Positions 9,324 to 18,636 are shown, counted from the first letter of the stretch. The stretch is 64,000 nt of DNA from Kangiella marina (GCF_039541235.1 NZ_BAABFV010000002.1:372001-436000), one strand, 5' to 3'. Notes: generated from the sequence alone by a model not told the origin. A program made the numbers and translations.

Positions 9324-11096
9324 ATGGCAACTGAAATGCGTAGCCACTACTGTGGTGAATTATCAAAAAACGAAGAAAATCAATCAGTTACTTTGTCAGG
9401 ATGGGTGCACCGTCGTCGAGACCTAGGTGGCTTAATTTTCTTACAAATAAGAGACCGTTCTGGCATTATCCAGGTCGTGGTTGATCCTGATTTTAAAGAA
9501 CTTTTCAGTTTAGCCGAGCAGCTGCGCAGCGAATTCGTGGTTCAAGTTAAAGGCCAAGTGCGCGCGCGTCCTGATGATATGGTCAATAAAAACATGGCCT
9601 CAGGTGATATCGAAGTGCTGGCCAGCGAGTTAGAAATTCTTAATCGCGCCAAGCCACCAGCGATTCCAATCGATGAAAACCTAGAAGCTTCGGAAGAGCA
9701 GCGCCTGAAGTACCGCTATTTGGATTTGCGTCGTCCAGAAATGGCGAACAACTTAATTTTCCGCCATAAAGTGACGAGTGCGATGCGTCGTTACATGGAT
9801 GAGCACGGTTTTATTGACGTTGAAACGCCAATTTTAACTAAGGCAACGCCGGAAGGTGCGCGTGATTACTTAGTGCCGAGCCGTGTTCACAAAGGTTCTT
9901 TTTACGCTTTGCCACAATCGCCGCAGTTGTTTAAACAGCTGTTGATGATGTCAGGCTTTGATCGTTATTACCAGATCGTCAAATGTTTCCGTGACGAAGA
10001 TTTACGCGCGGATCGCCAGCCAGAATTTACCCAGCTGGATATTGAGACATCTTTCCTGAACCAAGAAGAAATCATGCAGTTGATGGAAGGCCTTGTGCGT
10101 CATCTATTTAACGATCTTAAAGGCATTGAGCTTCCTGAGTTCCCTCGCATGCCATATGCAGAAGCGATGGAGCGTTATGGCTCAGACAAGCCCGATCTTC
10201 GCATGGACACTGAGTTGGTGACGGTTGATGAGCTGGTTAAAGACGTTGAGTTTAAAGTTTTTGCAGGGCCTGCGAATGATGACAAGAGCCGTGTAGCGGC
10301 GTTGCGTGTTCCTGGTGGTGCCCAGTTCAGCCGTAAGCAAATTGATGAATACACCAAGTTTGTCGGTGTCTATGGTGCTAAAGGTTTAGCCTGGATGAAA
10401 ATTAACGGGGCCGGTGCTGAAGGTATTCAAAGTCCAGTGCTGAAATTCTTGGGCGAAGATGTCGCCATGAGCATTATTGAGAAAGTTGGCGCACAAGAGG
10501 GAGATATTATCTTCTTTGGATCTGATACTAAGATGACTGTTGCTGATGCGATGGGCGCACTGCGCTTAAAAACAGCTCAAGATCTGGGCTTGGTAAAAGA
10601 CGAATGGAAACCGTTATGGGTAGTCGACTTCCCGATGTTCGAAGAAGTTGATGGCCAAGTTCATGCATTGCACCATCCGTTTACAGCGCCAAAAGAAAAC
10701 GATGTTGAGGCTGTTAAACAAGACCCAACAGGAACCTTATCCAAGGCCTATGATATGGTTTTAAACGGCTCTGAAGTCGGTGGCGGCTCTGTTCGTATCC
10801 ATGATGAAGCGATGCAAGAAGCGGTCTTCGGTATTCTGGGTATTGATGAAACTGAACAACGTGAAAAATTCGGCTTCTTATTAGATGCCTTAAAATTCGG
10901 CTGTCCTCCTCACGGTGGATTAGCCTTTGGTTTGGATCGTCTAGTGATGTTGATGGTGAATGCAGACTCAATTCGAGACGTTATCGCATTCCCAAAAACC
11001 ACAACAGCCAGTTGCCCATTAACGCAAGCACCAAGTAATATTGAAGACAAGTTACTTGATGAGTTAGGCATCGAAATTAAGAAGAAAGGCGAGTAA
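9324..11096 (+). CDS. aspS: Aspartyl-tRNA synthetase
   Basis: Class IIb synthetase charging tRNA-Asp; 590 residues, the standard bacterial length. The N-terminal OB-fold anticodon-binding domain begins [27 protein letters not shown]. The catalytic core has motif 2 in [20 protein letters not shown] and motif 3 in [12 protein letters not shown]. The bacterial GAD insertion lies between about 280 and 420. It precedes yebC and ruvCA, a common gammaproteobacterial order. Confidence 0.97.
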   Translation: MATEMRSHYCGELSKNEENQSVTLSGWVHRRRDLGGLIFLQIRDRSGIIQVVVDPDFKELFSLAEQLRSEFVVQVKGQVRARPDDMVNKNMASGDIEVLASELEILNRAKPPAIPIDENLEASEEQRLKYRYLDLRRPEMANNLIFRHKVTSAMRRYMDEHGFIDVETPILTKATPEGARDYLVPSRVHKGSFYALPQSPQLFKQLLMMSGFDRYYQIVKCFRDEDLRADRQPEFTQLDIETSFLNQEEIMQLMEGLVRHLFNDLKGIELPEFPRMPYAEAMERYGSDKPDLRMDTELVTVDELVKDVEFKVFAGPANDDKSRVAALRVPGGAQFSRKQIDEYTKFVGVYGAKGLAWMKINGAGAEGIQSPVLKFLGEDVAMSIIEKVGAQEGDIIFFGSDTKMTVADAMGALRLKTAQDLGLVKDEWKPLWVVDFPMFEEVDGQVHALHHPFTAPKENDVEAVKQDPTGTLSKAYDMVLNGSEVGGGSVRIHDEAMQEAVFGILGIDETEQREKFGFLLDALKFGCPPHGGLAFGLDRLVMLMVNADSIRDVIAFPKTTTASCPLTQAPSNIEDKLLDELGIEIKKKGE

Positions 11097-11120
11097 TCAG
11101 TTATTTGTCACCAATTACTT

Positions 11121-11190
11121 GTCACTCCCGCGAAGGCGGGAGTCTGTAGTCAGCTGGTTTAAAAGATTCCGTGTCGTAGCACGGAATGAC
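11121..11190. repeat. MITE-like GTCA...TGAC palindromic repeat, copy 1
   Basis: A 70-bp unit bounded by GTCA and TGAC containing two hairpins: ACTCCCGC/GCGGGAGT, and ATTCCGTG/CACGGAAT, with CTGTAGTC between them. A second copy at 62317-62396 has the same ends and the same CTGTAGTC, but different stem bases. It lies just after aspS. The rest of the 11097-11463 gap holds the element at 11350-11420 and two copies of an AAGTTATAAAGAAA direct repeat (about 11207-11220 and 11288-11301). Confidence 0.7.
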
Positions 11191-11349
11191 AGTTTTATGC
11201 CGTGTAAGTTATAAAGAAAATAAGGTCGCAATTTTATAACGCCCAAAGGAGTAGAACGCTTTGGCTAAACAGTTTAGAAGCATTTAAAGTTATAAAGAAA
11301 GATTAAGTTAGAAAGTTTTAAAGAAAAGAAGGCCTACTAGGCAAAGTTT

Positions 11350-11420
11350 AATCGAGGCGTAAATATTTTTTGAAGCGCAGTTTACGTATTTGTAAATGAG
11401 TACTCAAAAAATGTTTACAA
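11350..11420 (-). repeat. Covarying-stem hairpin element, minus orientation
   Basis: The outer arms at 11359-11373 and 11404-11418 are complementary at 14 of 15 positions. Inside lies AGTTTAC-GTATTT-GTAAATGA, the reverse complement of the inner block shared by the copies at 12232, 30694, 33718 and 47841. The side toward yebC (GTTTACAACAAAG) resembles the reverse complement of the constant ctttGTTAAA block. It is the only copy lying directly upstream of the next gene in opposite orientation. Confidence 0.55.
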
Positions 11421-11463
11421 CAAAGAGTAAACGACGGATAGAGGCCTGAGAGGAAGGTATTTT

Positions 11464-12207
11464 ATGGCGGGTCACAGTAAATGGGCAAACATCAAGCACC
11501 GCAAAGCAGCCCAAGACGCAAAACGTGGAAAAATCTTTACTAAAATTATTCGTGAGCTAGTCGTAGCTGCGCGCGAAGGTGGCGGCGACCCTAATGATAA
11601 TCCTCGTCTACGTGCCGCCATGGATAAAGCGCTTGGCGCTAACATGAAAAAAGACACCATCGAAAAAGCGATTGACCGCGGTACTGGTAACGCCGAAGGT
11701 GATAACTACGAAGAGTTGAACTACGAAGGTTATGGCCCGGGTGGTGTCGCGATTCTTGTTGAATGCATGACTGATAATAAAAACCGTACTGTAGGTGAAG
11801 TTCGCCATGCGTTTACTAAGCATGGTGGCAATTTAGGCACGAGCGGTTCCGTTGCTTACTTGTTTGATAAACGCGGTCAGTTTGTCTTTGGTGATAATTT
11901 TAAAGAAGACGAGCTGATGGAAGCGGCTTTAGAAGCCGGAGCAGAAGATTTTATTGCTCATGATGACGGTTCTTTCGAGGTGTTAACCACACCGGAAGAT
12001 TACTTAGACGTCAAAGATGCGCTTAAACAAGCAGGTTTTGAAGCCGAGAATGCCGAAGTGACTATGTTGCCATCGACTCAAGCTGAGCTAGACGTATCCG
12101 AAGGTGCGAAAGTGATTCGGTTGATTGATCGTCTAGAAGAACTCGACGATACGCAAAATGTGTATACAAACGCTGATATTCCAGCAGAATCCTACGACAA
12201 TTTATAA
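11464..12207 (+). CDS. yebC: YebC/PmpR-family protein
   Basis: A 247-residue YebC/PmpR-family protein. It begins [22 protein letters not shown], the family signature, and continues with [16 protein letters not shown] and the three-domain layout of the family. Members have been described as DNA-binding regulators and, for YebC2-type proteins, as factors helping ribosomes through difficult sequences; which role applies here is open. An AGGAAGG site (11451-11457) precedes the ATG. It lies upstream of ruvC as in many gammaproteobacteria. Confidence 0.95.
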   Translation: MAGHSKWANIKHRKAAQDAKRGKIFTKIIRELVVAAREGGGDPNDNPRLRAAMDKALGANMKKDTIEKAIDRGTGNAEGDNYEELNYEGYGPGGVAILVECMTDNKNRTVGEVRHAFTKHGGNLGTSGSVAYLFDKRGQFVFGDNFKEDELMEAALEAGAEDFIAHDDGSFEVLTTPEDYLDVKDALKQAGFEAENAEVTMLPSTQAELDVSEGAKVIRLIDRLEELDDTQNVYTNADIPAESYDNL

Positions 12208-12231
12208 AACGTCTATATTCGCTGATACTTT

Positions 12232-12300
12232 GTTAAATTTCCTTTTCCGTTTAATCATTTACTGTTTGTAAACTCATAACCAGAAAAGGAAATTTGCCGC
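12232..12300 (+). repeat. Covarying-stem hairpin element, copy A
   Basis: GTTAAA begins 25 bp after the yebC stop. The outer stem is perfect over 13 bp (12235-12247 with 12283-12295). The inner hairpin is TTTAC (12258-12262), a 5-nt loop and GTAAA (12268-12272), in the context TCATTTAC...GTAAACTC. TTGCC follows at the end. The stem sequence is unlike those of other copies although flanking and inner blocks are shared. Between this and ruvC I see only the palindrome at 12381 and the ruvC leader. Confidence 0.75.
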
Positions 12301-12380
12301 GCCTCACCTGCATCTAATTCATTTCTAATTTCTAGTCCACAAGAAAGGGCGTCTAGCTCTCATGAATGCCTAGTCCATAG

Positions 12381-12408
12381 GATGGGTTAGGTGTAACCGT
12401 AACCCATC
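12381..12408. repeat. REP-like palindrome
   Basis: GATGGGTTA (12381-12389) is perfectly complementary to TAACCCATC (12400-12408). The same arm, preceded by ATAG, recurs at 48042 between guaA and tadA. It belongs to the broad class of GGTGGGTTA/TAACCCACC-type palindromes scattered in many bacterial genomes. Confidence 0.6.
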
Positions 12409-12533
12409 ACAAAGCTAACATTCGATAACCTTTTCCTCTGAATATAAAATCCCAAAGAAATATCTGTTAGTCATGGTATGATATTTTCAATTCATGCTTT
12501 AACAAAGCAGATAGCATTTTATTGGAGTGTTAA

Positions 12534-13064
12534 GTGGCGATAATTCTAGGAATAGACCCCGGCTCGCGCATCACAGGCTTTGGTATTATCGAAGTCGGCG
12601 GTGATATTCCTGCCAACAAACCTAAGTACATTACCAGCGGTTGTATTCGCATTAAAGATGAGTCGCTGGATCTTAAGCTGAAGCAAATCTTTGATAGTGT
12701 GTGTGAACTTATTCTTGAGTTTAAGCCTGATGAATTCGCTATTGAGTCGGTATTTATGTCGAAAAACGCAGACTCGGCGCTAAAGCTCGGGCAGGCTCGT
12801 GGTGCTGCCATTGTCGGGGCATCGCATTACGCCTTGCCTGTTTTTGAGTATCCAGCAAGGAAAGTCAAACAGTCGGTGGTAGGAACGGGCGGAGCCGATA
12901 AAACTCAAGTGCAGCACATGGTTAAAATGCTTCTAAAATTACCTTCAAGCCCACAAGCTGACGCGGCAGATGCGTTAGCAATCGCATTATGTCACGCCAA
13001 TACCAGCCAAGGTTTAGCGCAGTTGAAAGGGGCAAAAACAATAGCAAGAGGACGATTACGTTGA
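12534..13064 (+). CDS. ruvC: Holliday junction endonuclease RuvC
   Basis: Resolves Holliday junctions after RuvAB branch migration. All four catalytic acidic residues are present: Asp8 in ILGIDPGSR, Glu71 in [11 protein letters not shown], and Asp143 and Asp146 in [11 protein letters not shown]. Its 176 residues are normal. The start is GTG 12534 with GGAG at 12524-12527. Its TGA overlaps the TTG start of ruvA (TTGA), so the two are translationally coupled. Confidence 0.97.
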   Translation: MAIILGIDPGSRITGFGIIEVGGDIPANKPKYITSGCIRIKDESLDLKLKQIFDSVCELILEFKPDEFAIESVFMSKNADSALKLGQARGAAIVGASHYALPVFEYPARKVKQSVVGTGGADKTQVQHMVKMLLKLPSSPQADAADALAIALCHANTSQGLAQLKGAKTIARGRLR

Positions 13065-13678
13065 TAGGTCGAATTCGTGGAATACTGATAGAAAAAACAC
13101 CGCCATTTATTATTATTGAAACCAGCGCTGGCGTGGGCTATGAAATTCAAGTGCCCATGACGACGTTTTATCAGTTACCAGAAGTGGGGGCTGAAGCAGT
13201 TATTGCGACGCACCTTTCTATCTCGGAAAACCTTCATGCGCTTTATGGTTTTATTAGTAACAAAGATAAAACACTCTTTCGCGAGCTGATTAAAGTCAAC
13301 GGCGTCGGTCCAAAGCTGGCGTTAGCCATTTTATCCGGTATGGAAGCTGATGAATTTGTGATGACAGTGCATGATGGAAATGTCGATAGATTGGTAAAGT
13401 TGCCAGGCGTGGGTAAGAAAACCGCTGAGCGCCTGTTGGTTGAAATGTCAGATCGTTTAAAAGACTGGTCAGTATCAGGGTTGCCGAGTTCAGGCGATAC
13501 CGAGGCACCTGCTACTAGTGCACCTCGCGCTGGTGACGTTACCCAAGAAGCGGTGAGTGCTTTGGTTGCCTTGGGATATAAACCACAGCAAGCGAGTAAA
13601 GCGGTGGCTCAAGTCGATAGCGACGGACTGAAGAGCGAAGAGTTAATTCGTTTAGCGTTAAGACAATTAGCAGGGTGA
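13061..13678 (+). CDS. ruvA: Holliday junction DNA helicase subunit RuvA
   Basis: RuvA binds the four-way junction and loads RuvB. The conserved start [15 protein letters not shown] fixes the initiation codon as TTG 13061, overlapping the ruvC stop; upstream in-frame starts would add unrelated sequence. Domain I is an OB fold (1-65). Domain II has two helix-hairpin-helix motifs ([16 protein letters not shown] and [19 protein letters not shown]). The C-terminal RuvB-contacting domain III ([20 protein letters not shown]) ends the 205-residue protein. RuvB is not adjacent but 9.8 kb downstream, an unusual split. Confidence 0.96.
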   Translation: MIGRIRGILIEKTPPFIIIETSAGVGYEIQVPMTTFYQLPEVGAEAVIATHLSISENLHALYGFISNKDKTLFRELIKVNGVGPKLALAILSGMEADEFVMTVHDGNVDRLVKLPGVGKKTAERLLVEMSDRLKDWSVSGLPSSGDTEAPATSAPRAGDVTQEAVSALVALGYKPQQASKAVAQVDSDGLKSEELIRLALRQLAG

Positions 13679-13682
13679 TTTC

Positions 13683-15164
13683 ATGGGTCTTAAGAGCTTC
13701 CTTTTCTTAACCAGCGCAATGCTTCTGACCGTGGTTCATGCAAACGAGCCGACGGTTGAGATCACTGGCGAAAGAATATCTAAAGAGGAACTTGAGGCAC
13801 TTGAACCTGTTACTGTGATTTCAGCTGAGGATATCGAAGGCGCCGACGGCAGTACAACGGTCGCTGAACTTCTCAAGAACATCACGTTGAAACATGCTTT
13901 CTCACTGACTGATGAAGAGCAATACGATAAAGGCTATGAGTTTTATCAGAATGATGATTACTTTATGGCCTACTCGTTTTTTTACCCTTTAGCAGAAAAG
14001 GGTGACAGTTACGCTCAGTTTTATGTGGCTTACATGAACGATATGGGCCTTGGGCGCGAAGCCAATAAAGTAGAGGCCATACGTTGGTATAAAAAATCCG
14101 CAGATCAAGGAATCGCGACTGCGCAGAATAATCTAGGCAATATGTATCATCACGGCGAAGGTGTTGCGCAAAATCTTGAGAAAGCGGTTCATTGGTACTC
14201 TGAGGCAGTGCTAAATGGGAATGCCCAGGCCCAATTTAATTTAGGCCAGCTTTACGATAGCGGCGAACAAGTTGAGCAGGACTATTTCCGAGCTGCTGAG
14301 TTATATAAGATGGCTGCTGTCCAAGGTCATGCCGATGCCGCTTATTACATGGCGCTCTCCTATAAAGAGGGCGACTTGTTCGAAAAGGACGTTAACCAGT
14401 ATGTGAATTGGCTATTCCGTGCGGCAGATTACGGCCAAATGGAGGCGATGTATGATGTGGGACTGGCCTATTTTGAAGGAAATGGGTTGCCCCAAAATGA
14501 CGAAAAAGCATCGCAATGGTTCCTAAAGTCCGGTGAATCTGGGTTTGCTCAAGGTTTTTATAGCCATGGCTGGATGTTAAGCAACGGAAGAGGTCATGAG
14601 GAAGACTCAGCGCTGGCGCACAGCTTCTTCCTTAAATCAGCGGAGCAAGAATATTTAGAAGCGATGTACCAAGTGGGTGCTAACTACCTTTATGGTTATG
14701 GGATAACGCCAGATTTTAGCCAAGCCTACTCTTGGTTATCAAAGGCCGCTGAACAGGAACATTTAGACGCCATCACTGAGCTCGGGAATATTTATCATCA
14801 AGGGGCCGGTGTTCCCGCCAATATCAGTAAGGCGCGAGAGTTGTGGCTTAAAGCTGCGACAAAAGACAATGTCTATGCGCAATACAACTTGGGGAGCCTT
14901 TATGAAAAAGGTTTTGGTATTCCGCAAAATTTTAAAGAATCTTTTAAATGGTACTTAAAAGCTGCCGAACAAGGTGAGTTAGACGCACAAGTCAAAGTGG
15001 CCAAAATGTATCGCGCTGGTTTAGGAGTAGAGCGCGACCTTGAGAAATATCGCAGTTGGATCTTAGAGGCTGCGGCCAGAGGTTCAGCAGATGCCAAAGA
15101 AGAAGAACGTTCTTGGGAAGAAAAAGAGGCCGACAACAAGGGTTCTCAATCGTCCAATCGATAG
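13683..15164 (+). CDS. Secreted Sel1-repeat protein with TonB-plug-like N terminus
   Basis: A 493-residue protein directly after ruvA (4 bp gap, GGGTGA site inside the ruvA end). A signal peptide covers ~1-20. Residues ~23-70 include VEITGERISKEELE and then PVTVISAEDIEG and STTVAELLKNI, closely resembling the start of a TonB-dependent receptor plug domain. The rest is about ten Sel1-like repeats of ~36 residues (for example NNLGNMYHHGEGVAQNLEKA, and YNLGSLYEKGFGIPQN). Sel1 proteins are usually scaffolds in the periplasm or envelope. A periplasmic scaffold is likely; the partner is unknown. Confidence 0.85.
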   Translation: MGLKSFLFLTSAMLLTVVHANEPTVEITGERISKEELEALEPVTVISAEDIEGADGSTTVAELLKNITLKHAFSLTDEEQYDKGYEFYQNDDYFMAYSFFYPLAEKGDSYAQFYVAYMNDMGLGREANKVEAIRWYKKSADQGIATAQNNLGNMYHHGEGVAQNLEKAVHWYSEAVLNGNAQAQFNLGQLYDSGEQVEQDYFRAAELYKMAAVQGHADAAYYMALSYKEGDLFEKDVNQYVNWLFRAADYGQMEAMYDVGLAYFEGNGLPQNDEKASQWFLKSGESGFAQGFYSHGWMLSNGRGHEEDSALAHSFFLKSAEQEYLEAMYQVGANYLYGYGITPDFSQAYSWLSKAAEQEHLDAITELGNIYHQGAGVPANISKARELWLKAATKDNVYAQYNLGSLYEKGFGIPQNFKESFKWYLKAAEQGELDAQVKVAKMYRAGLGVERDLEKYRSWILEAAARGSADAKEEERSWEEKEADNKGSQSSNR

Positions 15165-15190
15165 TGCGGGCTAATACTTTTCTGCTCCGT

Positions 15191-15955
15191 CTAGAAGTAG
15201 AAAAATAAGATCAACACAGCGAATACGTCATAAAGTCCATGCGCCACAATACAAGCGGTTAGATTCTTGCGCCATAAATACAGTAGTGACATCGATAAGC
15301 CGCCAAAGACCGCGGTATCCAAAATACCGATCCAACCTTGGTAACCATGAAGTAGAGCAAATACGATGGTGGTTATGATGACAGCTAATGCGGTAGCAAC
15401 TTGACTGTTTCCAAAACTGTTACGAAGGCTGGTTAGGAAGAATCCTCTGAAAAATACCTCTTCTGCAATACCACCTCCTAAGATGGCCATCAATAGAAAG
15501 GCAAAAAGCCCTGCGTAGTCTGTCCCAAGCTGCTCTAGGTTAGCCACAATATCCATTCTTTCTGCGCCCCCTGTTGCAGGGATAATCACAAAAAATTGAA
15601 GTAGCGTCCAAGCAGAGGCGACTAACAAACCTATCAGTGCTTCCTTTCCAAAAGCTCGAAAGCTTAGGCCAATATCGCTAAAGTTATAATTCACAAGCTT
15701 AAGGGATAAAAAGACAGCCAAAAGCGTTAATATCAGAAAAACCGGCGCGACATAAGCAAAGGTAAATCCGCTCATAGGCAGGTCTAGGAAAATACTGGGG
15801 TAACTGTGTGAGGCGAAGAGAGCGATTGCGAACAACAAACTACCAAGACCTAATGTCGCAAACCATCTGCTTTTTGATATCGTTTGAATGTTGTTTGGCT
15901 GCACTCTATTCACGGTAACGTCCTGTTTTTTGGCATCAGTTGATGACGCCAGCAT
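15191..15955 (-). CDS. CPBP-family intramembrane metalloprotease
   Basis: A 254-residue polytopic membrane protein with the Rce1/CPBP catalytic motifs: GGGIAEEVFFRGF near residue 163 (the EExxxR motif), VFALLHGYQGW near 208 and VAHGLYDVFAVL near 239. Seven or eight hydrophobic segments are visible. Bacterial CPBP proteins are linked to bacteriocin self-immunity or to maturation of small secreted peptides; no peptide gene is recognisable beside it. Convergent with the Sel1 gene, inside the accessory block. Confidence 0.88.
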   Translation of the reverse strand: MLASSTDAKKQDVTVNRVQPNNIQTISKSRWFATLGLGSLLFAIALFASHSYPSIFLDLPMSGFTFAYVAPVFLILTLLAVFLSLKLVNYNFSDIGLSFRAFGKEALIGLLVASAWTLLQFFVIIPATGGAERMDIVANLEQLGTDYAGLFAFLLMAILGGGIAEEVFFRGFFLTSLRNSFGNSQVATALAVIITTIVFALLHGYQGWIGILDTAVFGGLSMSLLYLWRKNLTACIVAHGLYDVFAVLILFFYF

Positions 15956-16117
15956 AGCACTCTTTAAGTCGGTGGTTGTTTCTTCAGTATTATTGGTTGT
16001 AACAAGGTATGAACGCTTTTAAAGCAAGAAATAGGATATCGTGACTAACAGTTAATGATTGATTTTGTTGAAAAGAATTGACTACACTAGTGCCAATCTA
16101 ACTCAATACAGTGAATT

Positions 16118-16624
16118 ATGACCGCCAAAAACTTCGTGTTTCGTGAAACTCAGTCTGTGATGCCGCCAAAAATGATTGCCGCAATCGTGCTGTTATTGCT
16201 AGTCGTAACGGGATTGTTCGCATACATCTATATATCACAAGAATTTTTTGGACGTCCAGTGGGCGAGCACTCGATAGACAGTCACTGGGCTTTGATAATT
16301 TTCTCGGCTACCGCACTTCTAACCGTCTATGTGTCGCGTCTAAAAATTATCACACGCGTTGATGAAGAAAAACTGACCATGAGTCTTGGTGTTATCGGTA
16401 AGCGCAAATTCCTTCTCGACACCATTCAAGATGCAAAGGTTTACGAGGGTAATGCCGCCGCAGACTTTTTAGGCTATGGATACAGAATTGCTATTAAACA
16501 AACAGGCTACATCGGTAGAGCAGAGAAGGCAGTGACAATAAAGATTAGAGATCATAAGCGTGAGCTAGTGATTACCACTGAGCAGCCCAAAGATCTGCTA
16601 AAAGCATTAAAGCCAGACGAATAA
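16118..16624 (+). CDS. Membrane protein with PH-like domain (hypothetical)
   Basis: A 168-residue protein with two transmembrane segments (about 20-40 and 56-76). A soluble C-terminal domain follows (IITRVDEEKLTMSLGVIGKR, then LDTIQDAKVYEGN and YGYRIAIKQ), with the alternating strand pattern of bacterial PH-like domains. I do not recognise a named family. The gene stands alone and has its own terminator overlapping its end. Confidence 0.75.
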   Translation: MTAKNFVFRETQSVMPPKMIAAIVLLLLVVTGLFAYIYISQEFFGRPVGEHSIDSHWALIIFSATALLTVYVSRLKIITRVDEEKLTMSLGVIGKRKFLLDTIQDAKVYEGNAAADFLGYGYRIAIKQTGYIGRAEKAVTIKIRDHKRELVITTEQPKDLLKALKPDE

Positions 16625-16635
16625 GATCTGGCTTT
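16609..16635 (+). terminator. Intrinsic terminator
   Basis: AAAGCCAGA (16609-16617) pairs perfectly with TCTGGCTTT (16627-16635). The stem overlaps the last codons of the preceding gene. The T-tract is short (TTTAT), so termination may be partial; the hairpin also faces the convergent RRM gene. Confidence 0.6.
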
Positions 16636-16666
16636 ATGAGAAGTAGGCTACTTTTAAAGGCGAGAA

Positions 16667-16915
16667 TTACTCGTCTTTATCTTCCGCTTTCTTTACGCGG
16701 ATTTTATTACCCTCAACATTACGAGCATTTAAGTTCTTAACCGCTACCTTTGCTTCGCCAGGCTTAGGCATCTCTACAAAACCAAAGCCCTTCGACTTTC
16801 CCGTGGCTTTGTCCATAATTAAGTTACACCACTGAACAGTGCCATACTCTTCAAATAACGCTTTAACTTGCTCTTCAGTAGTCGAACGAGCGAGGTTTCT
16901 AACCAATAATTTCAT
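16667..16915 (-). CDS. Small RNA-recognition-motif (RRM) protein
   Basis: An 82-residue protein that is almost entirely one RRM. RNP2 is LLVRNL (residues 3-8) and RNP1 is KGFGFVEM (about 43-50), with the conserved aromatics in place. Similar single-RRM proteins (Rbp type) occur in cyanobacteria and some proteobacteria, where cold or stress roles have been proposed. Presumably cytoplasmic and RNA-binding. It sits with a nucleic-acid-binding VF530 protein ~1.2 kb away. Confidence 0.92.
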   Translation of the reverse strand: MKLLVRNLARSTTEEQVKALFEEYGTVQWCNLIMDKATGKSKGFGFVEMPKPGEAKVAVKNLNARNVEGNKIRVKKAEDKDE

Positions 16916-17000
16916 ATCAAAATCTAATCTACAAAAAGTGTATACCGCATCATACCATTAGACGATGCTGATAGCTGTTGAAATTGCGGGTTTAAGACTC

Positions 17001-17453
17001 TTAAAGAACTTTGCTTGGACAAGATGCTTGTGCTTCTGAATATACCGTGGTTTTAAGGAAAAGCCATTGGCTCGAAGCATCCTCACAAACCCCATAGCTT
17101 CGATTTTCAACGAAGTAGCTATCGTATGTATGTTGACTAACAACTCCCAAGATAAACATCAAAGCAACGCCGCTCACAGCTGATGCCATGATTACCTTAA
17201 TTAACTTTGGATTGTTAACTAATGCCCCGAACTCGTGTGCGATTGATGCAACCAAGAATGCTAGGAGCGTAATACAAGCGCCTAAGCTCATGATAAAGCC
17301 GCGGTTAAAAACGATTACTTCTGGTGGGGTTGTAGAAAAGTGCTTAAAAGCTAGCCCAATTGAGGATATTGCAACATACCCAGAAAGCGAGGATAAAACA
17401 ATGAGCACGACAATACCAAAATAATTAATCAGCTTTTGCTTTAGTGGTGACAT
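17001..17453 (-). CDS. Hypothetical membrane protein
   Basis: A 150-residue protein with three strongly hydrophobic segments (about 13-33, 52-70 and 85-105), followed by a ~45-residue tail with three cysteines (CEDASSQW, then AQASCPSKVL). I recognise no family. The paired cysteines and membrane topology suggest the tail is exported and may form a disulphide. Next gene upstream in transcription: a break of ~85 bp follows before this gene, then the small 16.7 kb RRM gene. Confidence 0.6.
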   Translation of the reverse strand: MSPLKQKLINYFGIVVLIVLSSLSGYVAISSIGLAFKHFSTTPPEVIVFNRGFIMSLGACITLLAFLVASIAHEFGALVNNPKLIKVIMASAVSGVALMFILGVVSQHTYDSYFVENRSYGVCEDASSQWLFLKTTVYSEAQASCPSKVL

Positions 17454-17514
17454 GAAGTTTTCTCAGAGCTAGCTGGCAGCTTTTAATAGTTTGAGCTAGC
17501 AGCTTGGTATCTGA

Positions 17515-17790
17515 TTATCCAAAAATAGAAGTGATTGCTTCGAAAATACCAGAAATTATTTCAATAATCCCGTCAATAAGATCCTCAAAAAAGCCTGCGA
17601 GAATCTCGAAAAAGCCTTCACCAGATGCAACGCTTGGGGCTGCTAAGCCTAGAAAGCCAGCTGCCATCATCGATGTGACGTATAAATTGAAGCCTGCAAT
17701 GAGGACAAATACGATTGAACCTAGCAGCATCAGCGAGGCCACTGAAGACAGCACCCTCATGCGTATAGGTTTATCTTTTCTGTTTCCCAA
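17515..17790 (-). CDS. Hypothetical small membrane protein with acidic amphipathic tail
   Basis: A 91-residue protein: a basic N terminus (MGNRKDKPIRMR), a hydrophobic segment (~15-35), a Met/Ala/Gly-rich segment (~39-53) and a C-terminal ~35 residues with regularly spaced Phe/Ile and acidic residues (FFEILAGFFEDL, then EIISGIFEAITSIFG) and no Lys or Arg. The tail would form a strongly amphipathic, net-negative helix. No family recognised. Codon use and a separate spacing from neighbours suggest a real gene. Confidence 0.6.
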   Translation of the reverse strand: MGNRKDKPIRMRVLSSVASLMLLGSIVFVLIAGFNLYVTSMMAAGFLGLAAPSVASGEGFFEILAGFFEDLIDGIIEIISGIFEAITSIFG

Positions 17791-17871
17791 CGTTGTTTCC
17801 TCCGTATTATTGACCTAGATAGTAAAAATACGTCTTATCTAGATGTAGATGGAATCGAGTGCCAGTCTTTA

Positions 17872-18012
17872 TTAATTGTTATTAGTTGAGCGATTATTTT
17901 GAGCGTCTAGCTCCATCTTTCTCAACTCTTTTGTGTGGTCGAGATAGGCCGCATACATGACGAAAATAACGCCTGCAATGACGCAAATACTTAAAAATCC
18001 CCATAGTCCTAT
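17872..18012 (-). CDS. Possible 46-47 residue membrane peptide with non-canonical start
   Basis: An open frame on the minus strand encodes a hydrophobic helix (GLWGFLSICVIAGVIFVMYA) followed by a charged stretch (YLDHTKELRKMELDAQ) and an Asn-rich end. This looks like the short one-helix membrane proteins common near stress genes. No ATG, GTG or TTG lies before the helix. A GGAG (complement of 18020-18023) precedes ATT (18013-18015) by 4 nt and ATA (18010-18012) by 7 nt, so initiation would be at a rare ATT or ATA codon. An error in the sequence is an alternative. Confidence 0.4.
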   Translation of the reverse strand: MGLWGFLSICVIAGVIFVMYAAYLDHTKELRKMELDAQNNRSTNNN

Positions 18013-18099
18013 AATAAAACTCCGTTTTTATTGATTCGCTATTAACCTTGGGCTGACTAATATCAGAGCATCCTGTATTGCAGTAACGCTATCGAAGAA

Positions 18100-18636
18100 C
18101 TAGTCTTTTGACTTATTTTTCCATTGACCCCAAGGATCGCTGCTATCCGATGAGCTCTTTTTAGAACCACCGCCGGTTCTTTTATTATAGCTACCACCGC
18201 GCGGAGTGCCAGAATTTTTGTTATAGCCAGCGCTTCGCCCAAACTTTTTGCCCCCGCCTTTGTTGTATTCAGCGGCTTTCTTAGCGCGCTTCTCACGTAG
18301 CTTTTCAGCGTCTTCTAAGCTCAACTTAGCCGGCTCTCCCGGTTTTTCTGCGTCGGAAACGATTCGGTCGCGGGGTGGGATATGAAACTGCTCGGACGAT
18401 ACCGGCGGCAAGCTTTTGTATTGATACATATAAAAAGCCTCGACTTTTTCACGCGCCCAGTCGGTTTTCTTAAGGAATTTAACGCTGGATTCAATGCTCG
18501 GATTGGACTTGAAGCAATTTAAGTTTAAGTAAGCGTGAAGGATTTCAAAGCCATAATGCTCGACTAGTTCAGTGACTAAGGCTTTTAAGCCAACGCCATT
18601 TAAAGGATTATTCTTATAATTGACTTCTTCAGACAT
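18100..18636 (-). CDS. VF530-family DNA-binding protein with long basic tail
   Basis: Residues ~7-80 match the VF530 (DUF2132) family: [21 protein letters not shown], then [19 protein letters not shown] and [12 protein letters not shown]. Members are small proteins, structurally characterised as DNA-binding. Here the 178-residue protein has an added tail rich in Gly, Lys, Ser and Arg (from about residue 130), probably disordered and nucleic-acid-binding. The core assignment is secure, but the cellular role of the family is not known. Confidence 0.85.
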   Translation of the reverse strand: MSEEVNYKNNPLNGVGLKALVTELVEHYGFEILHAYLNLNCFKSNPSIESSVKFLKKTDWAREKVEAFYMYQYKSLPPVSSEQFHIPPRDRIVSDAEKPGEPAKLSLEDAEKLREKRAKKAAEYNKGGGKKFGRSAGYNKNSGTPRGGSYNKRTGGGSKKSSSDSSDPWGQWKNKSKD

